DNA of 64,000 nucleotides from Pycnococcus provasolii (taxonomy: Eukaryota > Chlorophyta > Pseudoscourfieldiophyceae > Pseudoscourfieldiales). Below, piece after piece: positions 40,230-50,612 of the stretch (position 1 is its first letter; every line of letters begins with the position of its first letter). A program made the position numbers and the translations under genes. The notes beneath the pieces are model-generated. The model saw nothing but the letters and a program-made list of their open reading frames with translations, did no database searches and was not told the origin of the DNA. Where the stretch lies: NCBI GenBank assembly GCA_049487715.1, contig CP150556.1, forward strand, positions 496,001 to 560,000, in the 5' to 3' direction.

Positions 40230-40628
40230 TGCTAATAAGATTGCTCATTCAGTAACAGAATGGAGTTCACCTCACTCCGGCCGACGGGTCGTCCGTTCAC
40301 ACCATTCGCACGCATACCGTAGACTAGACGAGTACTACTGTATGTGAACATGTGTGTGTTGTGTATTTAGAGAAATGCTTTTTTTTTAAGGATTAATAGA
40401 GATTTTAATTAAAAAAAATGAAACACTTGAAAACTACTACAACAGACAGACTACTTCGTCCAAATTAAAATTAAATTTAAAAATTCAGCTGCACGCGACG
40501 CGCCCTCTTGGTGGAGATTACCCCACTCCCCGACTTCTCCTCTCAGCGACTTCTCCTCTCAGCGACCAATATCCTCACTCTCTACTCATTTGTCTCCTTC
40601 AGCCGATCCTCCGTGGTCACGCGCAACA
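40230..40628. other. Convergent 3' intergenic region of RING and AP2 genes
   Basis: A/T-rich, with TACTGTA at 40336-40342 and A/T homopolymers at 40380-40490. No gene seen. Confidence 0.45.
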
Positions 40629-42449
40629 TCATCGGCGCGAGGGTGGCGGTGGCGGCGGCGGTGGCGGCGGCGGTGGCGGTGGCGGTGGAGCTGCGGATCC
40701 GTTATTTAGAGGATCTCGTTTTTGCTGCGACATAGCGAGGAGGCCGTACACTGCAGCTTGATCGTTGTTGAACAAGGCAGCTTCCAGCCTTTCGTTGGCA
40801 GCATCCAGCCTTTCGTGAGGCTTCATGCGATCAACCTTCGAGTGGCGCGTCTTCTTCGTGACACCACCACGCACGCCAAGTGACGGCTGATGCGCGGATG
40901 TGGCGAATGGGGAGGCTGACGCCGACGAGTGCTGTGGCACGATGTTGCCATGGTGGCTATATCCCGCCATGCCCATGAGAGACTCCGGGTTTGGGGGGTA
41001 CAGCTGCGGCTTGTGTGCGATCGGTGCAGGATGGTGCAAAAATAAGCCGGCAGATGTGGTGGGCAGAGTGATGGGCAGAGCTTGGTGACCTCCAGCCATG
41101 GACGACACGGGTATTGGGTTCACGTTAGCAATGACGTAGTGCTGCGCAGCCGCGGCAGCCGCGGCGGCGGCGGCGTACACCTGCTGCTGGTGAATCTGCT
41201 GGTGAATCGCTGCCGCGTAGGCTGCGGAGGCTGCTTGCGCAGCGGAAGCAGCATCTCCTCCGAAGTTCACGTGCTGGCTCGTGAGCGTGCTTTGGTGCGC
41301 AGACGGCGGCGTTGCCGAGCGCACTTTCGTCAACGCGGATCCGTTGCTGCCGCCCGAGTTGTTGCCACCTGGAATGGGGGGCGAAACTGTGCGATTGGGT
41401 GCATTCTTCGCATCGGCGGCGCTGATGATGGTTGGCGCATCCCCGCGCGCGGACAGCACAACCTTGCTGCCGTTGCGTCCTGGATACTGACCTGCGGGCT
41501 TGTTCGCAAAGTTGGTCACAGCGCTGGCACCTTTGATCTTGATTGCCGCCTCGTCATATGCACGAGCAGCATCCACCTCCGTGTCGAAAAGCCCAAGGTA
41601 CGTTCGCTTGCCCTCAACAGTAATGTCCACCTGCCACTTGCCTGTCGCACGCACGAGGCTCACGCCGCGGTACATGGACGTCTCGCCACGCAGGGACGCG
41701 AGCAGCTCCTCGAGCGCCACCTTCTCGAGGTGATCCTTCTCCTTGGCGTAATGCATGAGCGGAAAGTTGGTCTGCGCGGTGTCAAACCCCTTGATGCAGA
41801 TGGCGGCGCGATCGTACGCATGGGCAGCATCCTCCTCGGTCTTGTGCAGCCCGCATCGCCAGCGCTTGCCGTTGACGTAGATCTTCGCCTGCCACTTTCT
41901 GTGCGGCTTGTAGAATGAAACGCCGCGATACTTGCTGCTCTTCGTCGCGCCCGTTGCGGTTGTGGCGTTCGCCGTCGTTGTGAGTGCCGCGGTTGGTGGC
42001 TTTGTGGATTTCGGTATTGCGGTTGGTGGCGATGGCGAAGGGCGGGTGACGGCGGTGGTGGCTGCTGCGGCTGTGGAAGCTTCCGCGAACAGCGAGGATG
42101 GACTCGAGCGTGCAGCGGCGGTGGCAGCAGCCTGTGCGGCAGCGATGATGGCTTGCGACGTTGTGTCCTGCACACCGGCGGCGGAGCTGAAGTCGTTCGC
42201 CATGGACAGGAAGGATGCTGGGAATCCCGCAGTTGTTGCTATGTGCGCCGCCGCCTGAGCTGCTGCAGCGGCTTGGTGGTCGTGCTGCTGCTGCTGCTGC
42301 TGTATGAGGTGCACCCAAAGCGCGCTGGGGTTCGTAGTTGCGAGTGACGAAACTCCTCCTGGGACGTTGGTTTGTGCGGCCAGAGCCTGCTGCACGGCTA
42401 AGAGCGCGGCGGTGTTGTCCCTTCCGGATAGCATTTGAGGCACGTTCAT
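40629..42449 (-). CDS. Two-domain AP2/ERF transcription factor
   Basis: 606 aa from ATG 42449 ([12 protein letters not shown]). An Ala/Gln/Thr-rich activation-like region (1-165) is followed by two AP2 domains. The first (about 171-227) has Y-R-G-V-S, W-Q-A-K-I, W-R-C-G and A-A-H-A-Y-D-R-A-A; the second (about 258-315) has Y-R-G-V-S, W-Q-V-D-I, Y-L-G-L-F-D-T and [10 protein letters not shown] linker of about 30 residues joins them, as in the plant AP2/ANT subfamily. The C-terminal half is low complexity (Ala, His, Pro), ending in 16 prolines. It is a DNA-binding regulator of unknown targets. The 2.4 kb upstream is gene-poor and could hold its control region. Confidence 0.87.
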   Translation of the reverse strand: MNVPQMLSGRDNTAALLAVQQALAAQTNVPGGVSSLATTNPSALWVHLIQQQQQQHDHQAAAAAQAAAHIATTAGFPASFLSMANDFSSAAGVQDTTSQAIIAAAQAAATAAARSSPSSLFAEASTAAAATTAVTRPSPSPPTAIPKSTKPPTAALTTTANATTATGATKSSKYRGVSFYKPHRKWQAKIYVNGKRWRCGLHKTEEDAAHAYDRAAICIKGFDTAQTNFPLMHYAKEKDHLEKVALEELLASLRGETSMYRGVSLVRATGKWQVDITVEGKRTYLGLFDTEVDAARAYDEAAIKIKGASAVTNFANKPAGQYPGRNGSKVVLSARGDAPTIISAADAKNAPNRTVSPPIPGGNNSGGSNGSALTKVRSATPPSAHQSTLTSQHVNFGGDAASAAQAASAAYAAAIHQQIHQQQVYAAAAAAAAAAQHYVIANVNPIPVSSMAGGHQALPITLPTTSAGLFLHHPAPIAHKPQLYPPNPESLMGMAGYSHHGNIVPQHSSASASPFATSAHQPSLGVRGGVTKKTRHSKVDRMKPHERLDAANERLEAALFNNDQAAVYGLLAMSQQKRDPLNNGSAAPPPPPPPPPPPPPPPPSRR

Positions 42450-44876
42450 CGCGATCTGTTGTGAGAGTGAGTCTGTGCAGGGTGGGTAAAGGAGGAGTGA
42501 GCACGAAGGTCAGACATATGGTAGTGGGCAGTGCGTGCCATCCCACGGATGCCGTAGGTTGCGGCCCACCTGTGAAAACCCGCGCGTGTGCGTGATCCTC
42601 CCCTCGCGAGGCAAGGCAAAGGCAAAGGCAAAGGCAAAGGTGGCGATACCCAGTGGAGCAGTTGCGTGGTTGATCCTCTCCTTCCGTTGAACTGTTCGGT
42701 GTCGTACCTGTGCTGATGAGGTTGTTCACGCCAGAAATATCTCTTCTTCTTGGTGTGGCCGGCCTCTGTGAAGTGAAATCTCGCGAGCGAAGTGGCCTAC
42801 TTGATAGAAGTGAGGTACCCAAGCGAGCAAGCGGCTACTGGTGTTGCCAACACTGGTGTGGTGTGGTGTGGTGTGCTGTGCTGCTTGCTTACTTGCCCCA
42901 GTGGTGTGCTCTTCGAAACGAAAACGAGCTTCTGAAGTCCTGGAATCTGCACTGGAAAGGAAAGCTCCTGGAACGAAAAGAAGACACGAAGTTGACAAGA
43001 AGGCACCCACCATGCATGGATGAGCAAGGGTGATGAGGGAAACGTATCGTCTGTGAGTCTGAGCTGTTTGAAGTGAATCATAACATACAAAACGCCTAGG
43101 GTAATACAAAACGCAAGCACAAGAAGCCAACATACTATATACATATATACACGCAAGCAGCACGAGCACGTAACAAATGTAAATCTATCAAAATCGATAT
43201 ATACAAGTATACACAAGCTAAATTACCCCCCCCTGCCCCTTCCCCTGAAATAGAAATAAAAATACATAGAGATAGAGATATACACGCCACTCACTCACCT
43301 TAACTTAAGAGTAACACTTAAGAGTAATACTATATATATATAGGTAAGCTAATACTACTGTATCGTAATACTAAGGTTAGCTTAGAATACTACTAGCTGA
43401 CACACTTTTCTTTGTGGCTGCGTGTACAGTGTACAGTTGTGATAGAATACGGTAGCGAAGCCGCTTCAATGGGCTTCGCGAGCTGAGGCTCAAGTGGGGG
43501 CAGCGGAGACGGAGCAGTGGGAGCGGAGGGCAAGTCAGAGGCGGCACACCTCCCTTCGTTGCGTGGGGTCTTCGTTGCCGACTCACACGGAGCCACCAAC
43601 AGAGCCACGCTTCTTCAATCACGCTTAGCACTGCAGGTGGACGTTATACCGCCTCGGAGGCTCGTGCTTCCTTCGTAGATGCGTTTATTCAACGCGATTC
43701 CTCGCCTGGATTCGCAATCTCCCCATCGCTGGATCGTCGCGCATATTACCGCACATTAGCACGCATTACCACACATTACACGCATTAGCGCTCATTTGTT
43801 TGGCCATGCGCTTGTTGCCGTCCTTCCCACAGAGCACTGCTTCTCATGCAAGGACAGGAAAGAGCCCGCAATTTCGGGGACGCGTGTTGAGGTGGAAATT
43901 TCTCCGGTTTCCTCAGATTTTTGCCGCTCCTACCCATCGACTTGAAACAGAATATGCACCAGTATATTCCGCACGCGCACGCGATTCAGGTGGCCAATTT
44001 TGGTAATTTTTGGATGACACATCCCAAATGACACTCTGGGTTGGGCATTTCTAGATCGCGGCGAGCGGAGGCATGCCGTGGCACGTGTCTGGGTTGTGTC
44101 GGATTGCGACAACAGGCTTCACAGCACCCTTTCGATATGCCGAAGCCTTATTACGTGAGCCAACGAAATGTTCGTTTCGTTGTCGTCAAGTGACTGGCCC
44201 AAAGGATTCCCTTGAGATATCGTTTCTGATGCTGCCGTGTGCGTGCCTCTTGGTTGCTTGGGAGAGATCTATCCCATCTCTTATTCTGCGTGTTGGGGTA
44301 CTGTACCATCAGACAACAAAAAAGAAGAGACGTGAGAACAGGCTGGCGCGAGTACCTTTACGTCATATCGGAGCCTTGTCGCACTGGTCAAGGCGAGTCA
44401 AAAATAGTACTACGGAACCAACCAACCTCAACCAGACAACCAACCTTCTTTCCTAGAGCTAGATAGGGGTTGGCCGGAAAGGTTTAAAAAGGAAGGCCAA
44501 CAGGGGGGCCAACTCAAGGGAACCCCTAACTGTCACGTGACCCTTTCTCGCGAGCCCTTCTTCCCAGACACCAGAGCTCTGGTTTGGTGGTGCCATCAAA
44601 AGCCATCAAAGGCTCTTCTATGTGGCCATCACTCCCTGGAGCAAACTTATTTGACGACTTTCCGTTCCGCTCCGTTCCGTTTTTCCAGGGCCTTAAGCTC
44701 ACGCCTTAAGGTGCCAGTGTTAAGTGTTAAGGTGCCAGTGTTTCCGCCAGTGTTAAGTTAAGTTAAGTGCGTTCAGGCTTGGCTTGGTTTGGTTGGTTAG
44801 GTGATATCTGTGATATCACTCTCGTCCTATCCTGCGATATTGGCCTTCGCGTTCGTTGTATTGGCCTGACCACGTG
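42450..44876. other. Gene-poor 2.4 kb region upstream of the AP2 gene
   Basis: No convincing gene. Microsatellite-like AAAGGC repeats (about 42610-42640) and GTGTG runs (42855-42885) lie near the AP2 start. A/T-rich sequence with TATATA and AGATAGAG occurs at 43190-43380, TACTGTA at 43356 and 44299, and repeated GTTAAG / CCTTAAGGTGCC motifs at 44690-44765. Confidence 0.4.
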
Positions 44877-45029
44877 ATGAAGGAAGGAGAGAATATGGCA
44901 GATGAACAACGAGACCAAGTTGCTGAAAACATTAGAGAAGCGTTGGGCGTGAACTTTCATGAAGAGGCCAATCTGCCCTCGAATGAGGTCTTCAAGAAGA
45001 AAAAGAAGAAGAAGAAGAAGAAGCCTTAA
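44877..45029 (+). CDS. Hypothetical 50-aa protein with poly-lysine tail
   Basis: An ATG at 44877 opens 50 codons to TAA 45027-45029. The peptide begins MKEGENMADEQRDQVAENIR, has an acidic amphipathic first half (E-A-L-G-V-N-F-H-E-E-A-N-L-P) and ends in about ten lysines then a proline. Composition is protein-like rather than random, but the lysine tail comes from an AAG microsatellite. No family recognised. It could be a genuine small protein, or an exon of a gene I cannot assemble. Confidence 0.3.
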   Translation: MKEGENMADEQRDQVAENIREALGVNFHEEANLPSNEVFKKKKKKKKKKP

Positions 45030-45224
45030 TCGCAACCTTCCAAATGACGCTTGAAAATGAAACGAATCCTGCAGCGTCGTGACGAAGAACGCGCGCTTGA
45101 AACTAAACTAATCGTTACCTATTCTGATATCGATCCTTGTTATTACATTTGTTATTACAGATTCATTCACAGATTCATTCGAAACAGAATGCATTTTATA
45201 TTTATACATTATATCTTTGACTAT

Positions 45225-47407
45225 CTATTTCTTTGACGATGTCTCAGGCGCGACGAGCGCACGAATCATGCGCTGCATCTTCCACGCCCCATCGTTACCC
45301 ACGTGCGGAAGCACCTCGCTTGGTTTGAGCCACTGCAGGAAGGCGCGTAGTTCTGGGAAGCTGCTGTGCTCGCTGTACGGTACGCGATACAGGATGACAG
45401 ATCCCTTTTGCTCGCGCGTTACTCCCAAAGAGTTGTTCGCCGCTGTCGGTGCCGCCTGACCTGGTTTCCCTCCAAGTGCCCATCCCGTCGGCGCGAATGC
45501 AACTACGGTGGAGTACGTGTGCCGCTTGCTCTTCAGCTCTGCGGCGAGGTTCTTGAAGTTGAGACGCCAGATTGGGCACACGTGAAGATTCGTTTCCCCG
45601 GCATTGGTGGTCCACCACGGCTTCTCCTCGCTTCCAAAGACGCAATCCCAGACGAGCTTCTTGTCGTTGGTCACGCAAACTTTGCGTCCTAGTCGCTGAG
45701 CCACCTCCCGCACGACGCGCTCCTTGCCAAGTGCGTACGTTCCAAATAGGAAAAGGGTCGATTGCGACCTGAAAGTTTCCATCTGCACTGCACTCACGAC
45801 GTACTCGACGAGCTCACGCTGTGGCGCGAACGTGTGCTTGGGCTCGGCGTACGTCGTGTCCAGCACGACGCGCATGCGTGTTCCCCTTGCCGATGCCTGC
45901 GCCGCGGCGGCGAGGTGCGCATTCGCCTGGAATGCCGTGGCGTCGTAGCGCATGTCACCGGTGTGCAGCACAAGCCGTCCTGATGGCAGCCGAAAGAGCA
46001 GCATGGCTGCCCCTGGGCAGTGGTTCGCATCGACTAGCGTGACGGTGATCCCGTCGTCGATAGGCGTGGGCGTATCTAGCGGCAAAGTGCGCACATAGCT
46101 GGCATTCACGCCCACCTTCCTGGTGACGAGCTGCGCGGTGGCGTGCGTACAGTAAATCGTGCCTTCGTTGAATCCTTTCGTGAGGCCCCCGTAGTGGTCG
46201 CTGTGAAAGTGCGTCAGGAAGAAGAGTGGTGTGACTTGTGTCCCTCCGAAGTGTGCTTTTAGCCACCTCCTGTGTTTCGCCTGAAAGCAGTCGACGACGA
46301 CGCGTGTTCCGTCGAGTGGCATGCACCACGGTGGAGGCTGTTGTGATGTGTTAGTCTTCTTGTTGTTGTGTTGTTGGTGGTGGTGGCAACGGCGGCGGCG
46401 GCGGGTTGTGCTTGAGGAGGGGCGAGCGGCGGTTTTTCCAGCCGGCCTCCAAACCCAAGTTGCATTTGTATGGTTGTATTTGTCGTTGTTGTGTTTTTGA
46501 GTTTCTTTTTCTGCGGCGACGAAGAGGCTGTGTTGTTGTTGTTCTGACTTTTTGACTTGGGCGAACGGGCCGCCTTGATGAAGAGCTGACGTGTCGTTAA
46601 TGACGTGACTCCGAGTTCAGAGAGGTCGTCATCCGTCAGCAAAGGCAGGACGTCGTACGTGATATCTTGTGCTTGGAACACGTCAAGGAGGTGCGTCAAC
46701 GACAATGAGGATAGGAATTCTCCTAAGAGTTCGCGAGGTAGCCTTTCCTCTTCTTCTTCAACTTCTTCTGGTGCGATACCGTCGGCGGATAGAACATCTT
46801 TGGATTTATCACTGTCGTCGCCACGTAGTCCGGCATGGTGAGCCTGAAGCTGAAGAAGGTGTGACTCCTCCTGAAACAACTGCTGTAAAGGTCTGTCCCC
46901 CGGGCGGTCTGCTGAGCCGACATTATTCTGATTAGGAAAGGTATGTCTGCTTCCCAGGCCCAGTGGTGTAACCACGGAGGAACGAATCAACTGACCACCA
47001 CATGGGAAGTGCTCACCACCAGGACTCTTTTGATGTTGCTGCAGCACTCCTCCTCCTCCTCCTCCTCCTCCTGATGACCACTCCTGATGACTCCCAGCAA
47101 GAGGAACAAGAGGCCGACCACCATGCCCATGAAGAAGCATAAGGTTAGACTCCCGACAAGCTGGGGTCTCCACTGCGGTCCCATGAGCATAACCATAACC
47201 ATAATCTCCATAAGCAGGAGCAGCAGGATCACAATTCTCATTCCCCGAAGTCGGGTGATTCACAGCATTATAGTTATGCGTAGGAGCACGAGATCTCTCA
47301 ACCACGGGGTGGTGAGGAGGCACCCCGTACAGGTAGGACGCACGAGGATGCGAATCTTGGATGAAGGAGTCATCATTGTCATTGTCATTGTCATTGAAGT
47401 CCGACAT
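45225..47407 (-). CDS. SAM-domain SNM1/PSO2-type crosslink repair nuclease, two exons
   Basis: Exon 1 47407-46391 and exon 2 46337-45225 join in phase to 709 aa. Residues 1-220 are disordered (Asn/Asp, Gly, Gln). A SAM domain follows (about 224-276: L-L-G-E-F-L-S-S-L to L-G-V-T-S-L-T-T-R). Exon 2 is the metallo-beta-lactamase/beta-CASP core: V-V-V-D-C-F, then H-F-H-S-D-H (His382, His384, Asp386, His387), D-A-N-H-C-P-G-A, H-T-G-D, F-G-T-Y, F-A-P-T-G-W, and P-Y-S-E-H-S-S. Without the splice, the catalytic frame would start inside the fold. SNM1 enzymes are 5'-3' exonucleases that trim DNA at interstrand crosslinks. Plant At2g45700 has the same SAM+SNM1 layout. The gene lies 3 kb from FANCD2, which works in the same pathway. 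Confidence 0.85.
46338..46390 (-). other. Intron in the SNM1 gene (53 nt)
   Basis: Donor GCCGCC|GTTGCC, acceptor CACAACAG|CCTCCA, phase 0. A branch-point-like GACTAAC lies 14 nt before the acceptor. The body is ACC/AAC/CAA repeat. Removal gives a continuous protein into the conserved C-M-P-L-D-G-T strand. Confidence 0.65.
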
Positions 47408-47870
47408 ACAGTTGACAGTAGAATAGAATAGAATGCTTAGGACTGTAAGAAGAAGCAAACTCGTTGACCAAAGTACAACAATAAGAATAAGAACAGTGTG
47501 TGTTGTATTATTTAAAAAATAAGGTGTCGTCATGAACAACAATCTGTCTGTTCATGGAGCGGTTTGAATTTGAGGAGGGGGGAGGGTGTATCGTAACCCC
47601 GAATGTCCGGCTGATCACCCTAACATGAACCCTAACGTCCTTGTAACCCCGAAACCGATCCATCTGAGTTTGAGGCACTTCTTGTTGTTGACTCTCTGAT
47701 TGTTCGAAAGCGTGAGTTCTGTTCTCTCCCCCCCCCCTACAGCCCTAGGTGGTGCCTGGATTCAAACGGGGGGGGGCCCCCGCCCCCTCAAGGTGTTTCT
47801 TTCGCGCCCCCCTTTGGGACCCATCCTCGGAATTCTCCCCTTCATTTCATTCTCAGTTTAGCCTGCCATA
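47408..47870. promoter_or_regulatory. Divergent promoter region of SNM1 and SPC25
   Basis: Non-coding, with CACCCTAAC and GAACCCTAAC telomere-type half motifs at 47617-47637, about 210 bp from the SNM1 start and 234 bp from the SPC25 start. C-runs and G-runs lie at 47730-47790. Confidence 0.4.
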
Positions 47871-48602
47871 ATGGCGTCCACCATGGGTGTACTTTCTTCC
47901 TTGGAAAAGGATAATCTCTTGTCATCTCTGGACCTGCCTGGACTTTCGGCGGACCTCTCATCGTCGCGATCTGTTTTAGATGAGAAAGTCACCGCGTCCA
48001 TTTCCCACTTAGGTTCATTCAGCTTGGAGGCAATAGCGTCGTTAGAGAACGTCGCGGCGGAGCGTTCCGTGGTAGAAGCGCGCATTGCTGCTTCGACGAA
48101 AATGGGGCGTGTGGCGGCGTTAAAGCGTGATGAAATGGCACAAGTAGCGGCGTCGCTTGAAAGGGAAAAGGAGGAACTGGAAGGTCAACTGGCACACCTA
48201 CCGACGGCGGTGGAAACGCTACACATGGCGAAACAGGCGGAACGTGCGGAAGTGGAACAGGAAAACGCAAACGTCGTCGACGAAGAACACAAGAACGAAC
48301 GAAAACTTAACGCGCTCGAACAGGCGGTGGCATGCTACAGCGCAAGACTCGGACTCAAGTTCGAACACACAGACGCAGAGGAACTCGTTCTCGTATTCAC
48401 GCTCGTCGACGAAACAAACCCAAAACGAGAGTTCCGCGCAAAGGTGAAAGTGCACCCAACCACAGGACAGTACGAACTCACAGGATGCGAACCGGACTTT
48501 GATGACGACGCGAAGAGGCGAATGGTCAACGAACTGAACACGACAGAGGACTTTGGCGCATTCGTTCGAAGCGTACGTCGCATCTTCAAAGCCACGGTGT
48601 GA
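47871..48602 (+). CDS. SPC25: Kinetochore protein SPC25
   Basis: 243 aa from ATG 47871. Residues about 50-150 are coiled coil. The C-terminal globular (RWD-like) domain from about 154 has the SPC25 pattern: C-Y-S-A-R-L-G-L-K-F-E, then L-V-F-T-L-V-D, F-R-A-K-V-K-V, Y-E-L-T-G-C-E-P, and L-N-T-T-E-D-F-G-A-F-V-R-S-V-R. SPC25 pairs with SPC24 in the NDC80 complex, holding its inner end to the centromere during chromosome segregation. Length is normal (human 224). A TGTAA signal lies at 48760. It converges with CCDC12. Confidence 0.82.
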   Translation: MASTMGVLSSLEKDNLLSSLDLPGLSADLSSSRSVLDEKVTASISHLGSFSLEAIASLENVAAERSVVEARIAASTKMGRVAALKRDEMAQVAASLEREKEELEGQLAHLPTAVETLHMAKQAERAEVEQENANVVDEEHKNERKLNALEQAVACYSARLGLKFEHTDAEELVLVFTLVDETNPKREFRAKVKVHPTTGQYELTGCEPDFDDDAKRRMVNELNTTEDFGAFVRSVRRIFKATV

Positions 48603-48759
48603 AAGTGAAGTGAGGAAAGACAAAAAAGGCACAGCCAAACCGACACACTGACACTCGCCTGAAAAGCCTTTACGTTTTGAACAACAACCAACCATAAGAG
48701 AAAAAAAAACGAAATAAAAAGTAAAACTCATACAACAAGAGTGCGCACTTGCCAAAACG

Positions 48760-48764
48760 TGTAA
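48760..48764 (+). terminator. TGTAA polyadenylation signal (SPC25)
   Basis: TGTAA 157 nt after the SPC25 stop, just before the convergent CCDC12 stop. Confidence 0.35.
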
Positions 48765-48778
48765 CAGCTTTAAAAGCA

Positions 48779-49666
48779 CTATCTCCCGAGCGAAGCAGCC
48801 TCAGCACCACGCATTCGTTCTTCCTCCACGGAAATTTCGACGAGCGCCCTCTGCGTGCGCCGCTCGAGCTTCGCAAGCTGTTTTGCCACCTCACGCCGAA
48901 GGTCTGCATTTGGCTTTGTCGGAATGTCCGACGGTAGCGGCACGTCGTTCGCGGCAGCAGCCGCAGCTGGTGGTGGAACCGAAGGCATAGCAGTCGGCGG
49001 TGGAGGTGCGGCGGCAGGAACACGCGCCACCTGCGTTTCTAGCACGCCGCCGTCGGCGCCACCTCCTCGTGCGCCAGCGCCGCCGTCACCTTCGTGACTT
49101 CGAGGCACGTAGTTCCGGAAGTGCACGACAGGTGTTTCGTTGTCGTCTGCTGCTCTGTCACCGTGGTGTGCAGTTTGCGCCGCGCCACCACCACTCCTGT
49201 GAGTTGTTGTGTTTGTGTTTGTGTTTGGGGAAGTGTGAGTTAGTCAGTTGCTGATATCAGCGCGATATCTTCACCTCTCCCACGTCAATTAAGGGTGTGT
49301 GCCGTCAGATTAGCATAGTCACTAATACACACAAAGTGTCCGCATGGTTTTAAACACTCGGAATAGTAAGGATTGATTGAGAAGTTGTTGAGAAACCTCA
49401 CTCGGCCACACCCTTTAAAAAAGAAACGAAACAACTACTGTATAAACAACGAAAAAGAGCCGAAACAAAAGCAGAGAGCGCTCTGAAACATCATGCCACA
49501 CCTGACAACCTACTGGACACACGCTAACAGCTGGAATGGGACCTCATGCATCACTGGTGACGTACTCTGAAGGGGTTGCAAGTGGTTCATTTTGCTGTAT
49601 TCTAACTTTCTGCGCATCCGCCCTGAGAGCCAATAAGCGAGCACGACGCGACTCCGCAGCCTCCAT
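48779..49666 (-). CDS. CCDC12: CCDC12/Cwf18 spliceosome component, two exons
   Basis: Exon 1 49666-49566 and exon 2 49196-48779 join in phase to 172 aa (human 166). Exon 1, not obvious as a gene alone, gives the conserved N-terminal helix: M-E-A-A-E-S-R-R-A-R-L-L-A-L-R, matching E-E-x-L-R-R-K-E-R-L-K-A-L-R. Exon 2 holds H-F-R-N-Y-V-P, then after a Gly/Pro/Ala linker the core P-N-A-D-L-R-R-E-V-A-K-Q-L-A-K-L-E-R-R-T-Q-R-A. CCDC12 is part of the activated spliceosome. It diverges from the histidine phosphatase gene; a telomere-like motif lies between the two start codons. Confidence 0.78.
49197..49565 (-). other. Intron in CCDC12 (369 nt)
   Basis: Donor TTCAGA|GTACGT (strong) and acceptor AACTCACAG|GAGTGG. 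GACTAACTCAC near 49245 is a branch-point candidate. The last 40 nt are A/C-rich (AAACAC, ACAACAAC) rather than pyrimidine-rich. It is in phase (two bases from exon 1) and the longest intron I can support here. Confidence 0.65.
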
Positions 49667-49728
49667 GACGATACGTTGGAACAGGGGAGGGTACTGGGAT
49701 GGCGGAGGCGGCGGCGGGCAGGTCATGG

Positions 49729-49745
49729 TAACCCTAACCCTAACC
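49729..49745 (-). repeat. Telomere-like repeat in the CCDC12/phosphatase divergent promoter
   Basis: TAACCCTAACCCTAACC, 63 bp from the CCDC12 start and 142 bp from the phosphatase start; a GGGTTAGGG half-site follows at once. Confidence 0.75.
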
Positions 49746-49886
49746 GGGGGTTAGGGCAGGTCGTCTTTTTGTTTTGCCCACCCAATTTGTCCCTTCACCT
49801 TGTACCCGTACATTGTGTGGCCCTCAAACACCCCATTGCAAACATCCGCCATCACTCCCTCTTTCCATCGCTCCATATCCACATCC

Positions 49887-50540
49887 ATGGACGCCGCCGC
49901 CACTCCTACCTTTAAGCGTGTTGTGTTCGTCAGACACGGACAGGGCTTTCACAACTTGCACAGAAACTGGGCGCTGCAGGACCCGCTGCTCACAGACCTC
50001 GGAGAGGCACAGGCGAGTGCCTTCCCCAAGGACCCGCAGCTCGAACGAGTTCTAGCCTTGCCGAAAACCGACGTCGCGATCGCTGTCAGCCCACTCAGGA
50101 GAACCATACAGACGGCGTTCTTTGGACTCACGCCGTATCAGTTTAGTAACAGCCAATGGCACATTAACCCAGATATCTTGGAAACTGGCGACGTTATGTG
50201 CGACACCGGCGATCCTGCGCTTGGCAGAGAACTGCTGGAAACGCTCGGAAGGCAAGACTTGCTCCCTCAGTACGAAGCCTTGCCGCCAGAATGGGTCGTC
50301 AAAGACAAAGGATACTTTAAGGACGACCAGCAAAGCATCCGAAGCAGATTCCAGAACTTTGGTAGGTGGTGCCTCGAAAGACAGGAGAGATGCGTTATTG
50401 CTGTTGCCCACTATTCACTGCTTGCAACGTGCTTGAACATTCACCTCGAGAACTGCGAGGTGGCCGCGTTCGACCTAACGCCTGATGGACAGTGGCTCTA
50501 TGCAAGGGACCTCAGCCCAGCTTCAGCGAAGCTATCCTGA
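49887..50540 (+). CDS. Histidine phosphatase superfamily (phosphoglycerate mutase-like) protein
   Basis: 217 aa from ATG 49887 (MDAAATPTFKRV). The R-H-G motif in V-F-V-R-H-G-Q-G-F-H-N gives catalytic His17, and the second catalytic His is His175 in V-A-H-Y-S-L-L. The middle has S-P-L-R-R-T-I-Q-T-A, as in PMU1-like and plant PGM-like proteins. G-Q-G-F-H-N and the low-complexity-free body suggest a phosphatase of small phosphorylated metabolites, not a glycolytic mutase. Substrate unknown. An upstream in-frame ATG at 49800 would add 29 residues of unlikely character. It is convergent with FANCD2, 72 bp apart. Confidence 0.85.
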   Translation: MDAAATPTFKRVVFVRHGQGFHNLHRNWALQDPLLTDLGEAQASAFPKDPQLERVLALPKTDVAIAVSPLRRTIQTAFFGLTPYQFSNSQWHINPDILETGDVMCDTGDPALGRELLETLGRQDLLPQYEALPPEWVVKDKGYFKDDQQSIRSRFQNFGRWCLERQERCVIAVAHYSLLATCLNIHLENCEVAAFDLTPDGQWLYARDLSPASAKLS

Positions 50541-50577
50541 ACAAATTTGATTCGCAAAATATTTTTTGTTATCGTAG

Positions 50578-50582
50578 TTACA
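50578..50582 (-). terminator. TGTAA polyadenylation signal (FANCD2)
   Basis: TTACA on the plus strand, 30 nt past the FANCD2 stop. Confidence 0.4.
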
Positions 50583-50612
50583 CAAAAAATGCAAGGGAGG
50601 GTGAGCAACCAT

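Noticed and set aside
47408-47542. Hydrophobic N-terminal extension of the SNM1 gene
   Set aside because: A signal-anchor-like segment precedes MSDFNDND in frame, but a membrane anchor is not expected for a nuclear nuclease; more likely 5' UTR.
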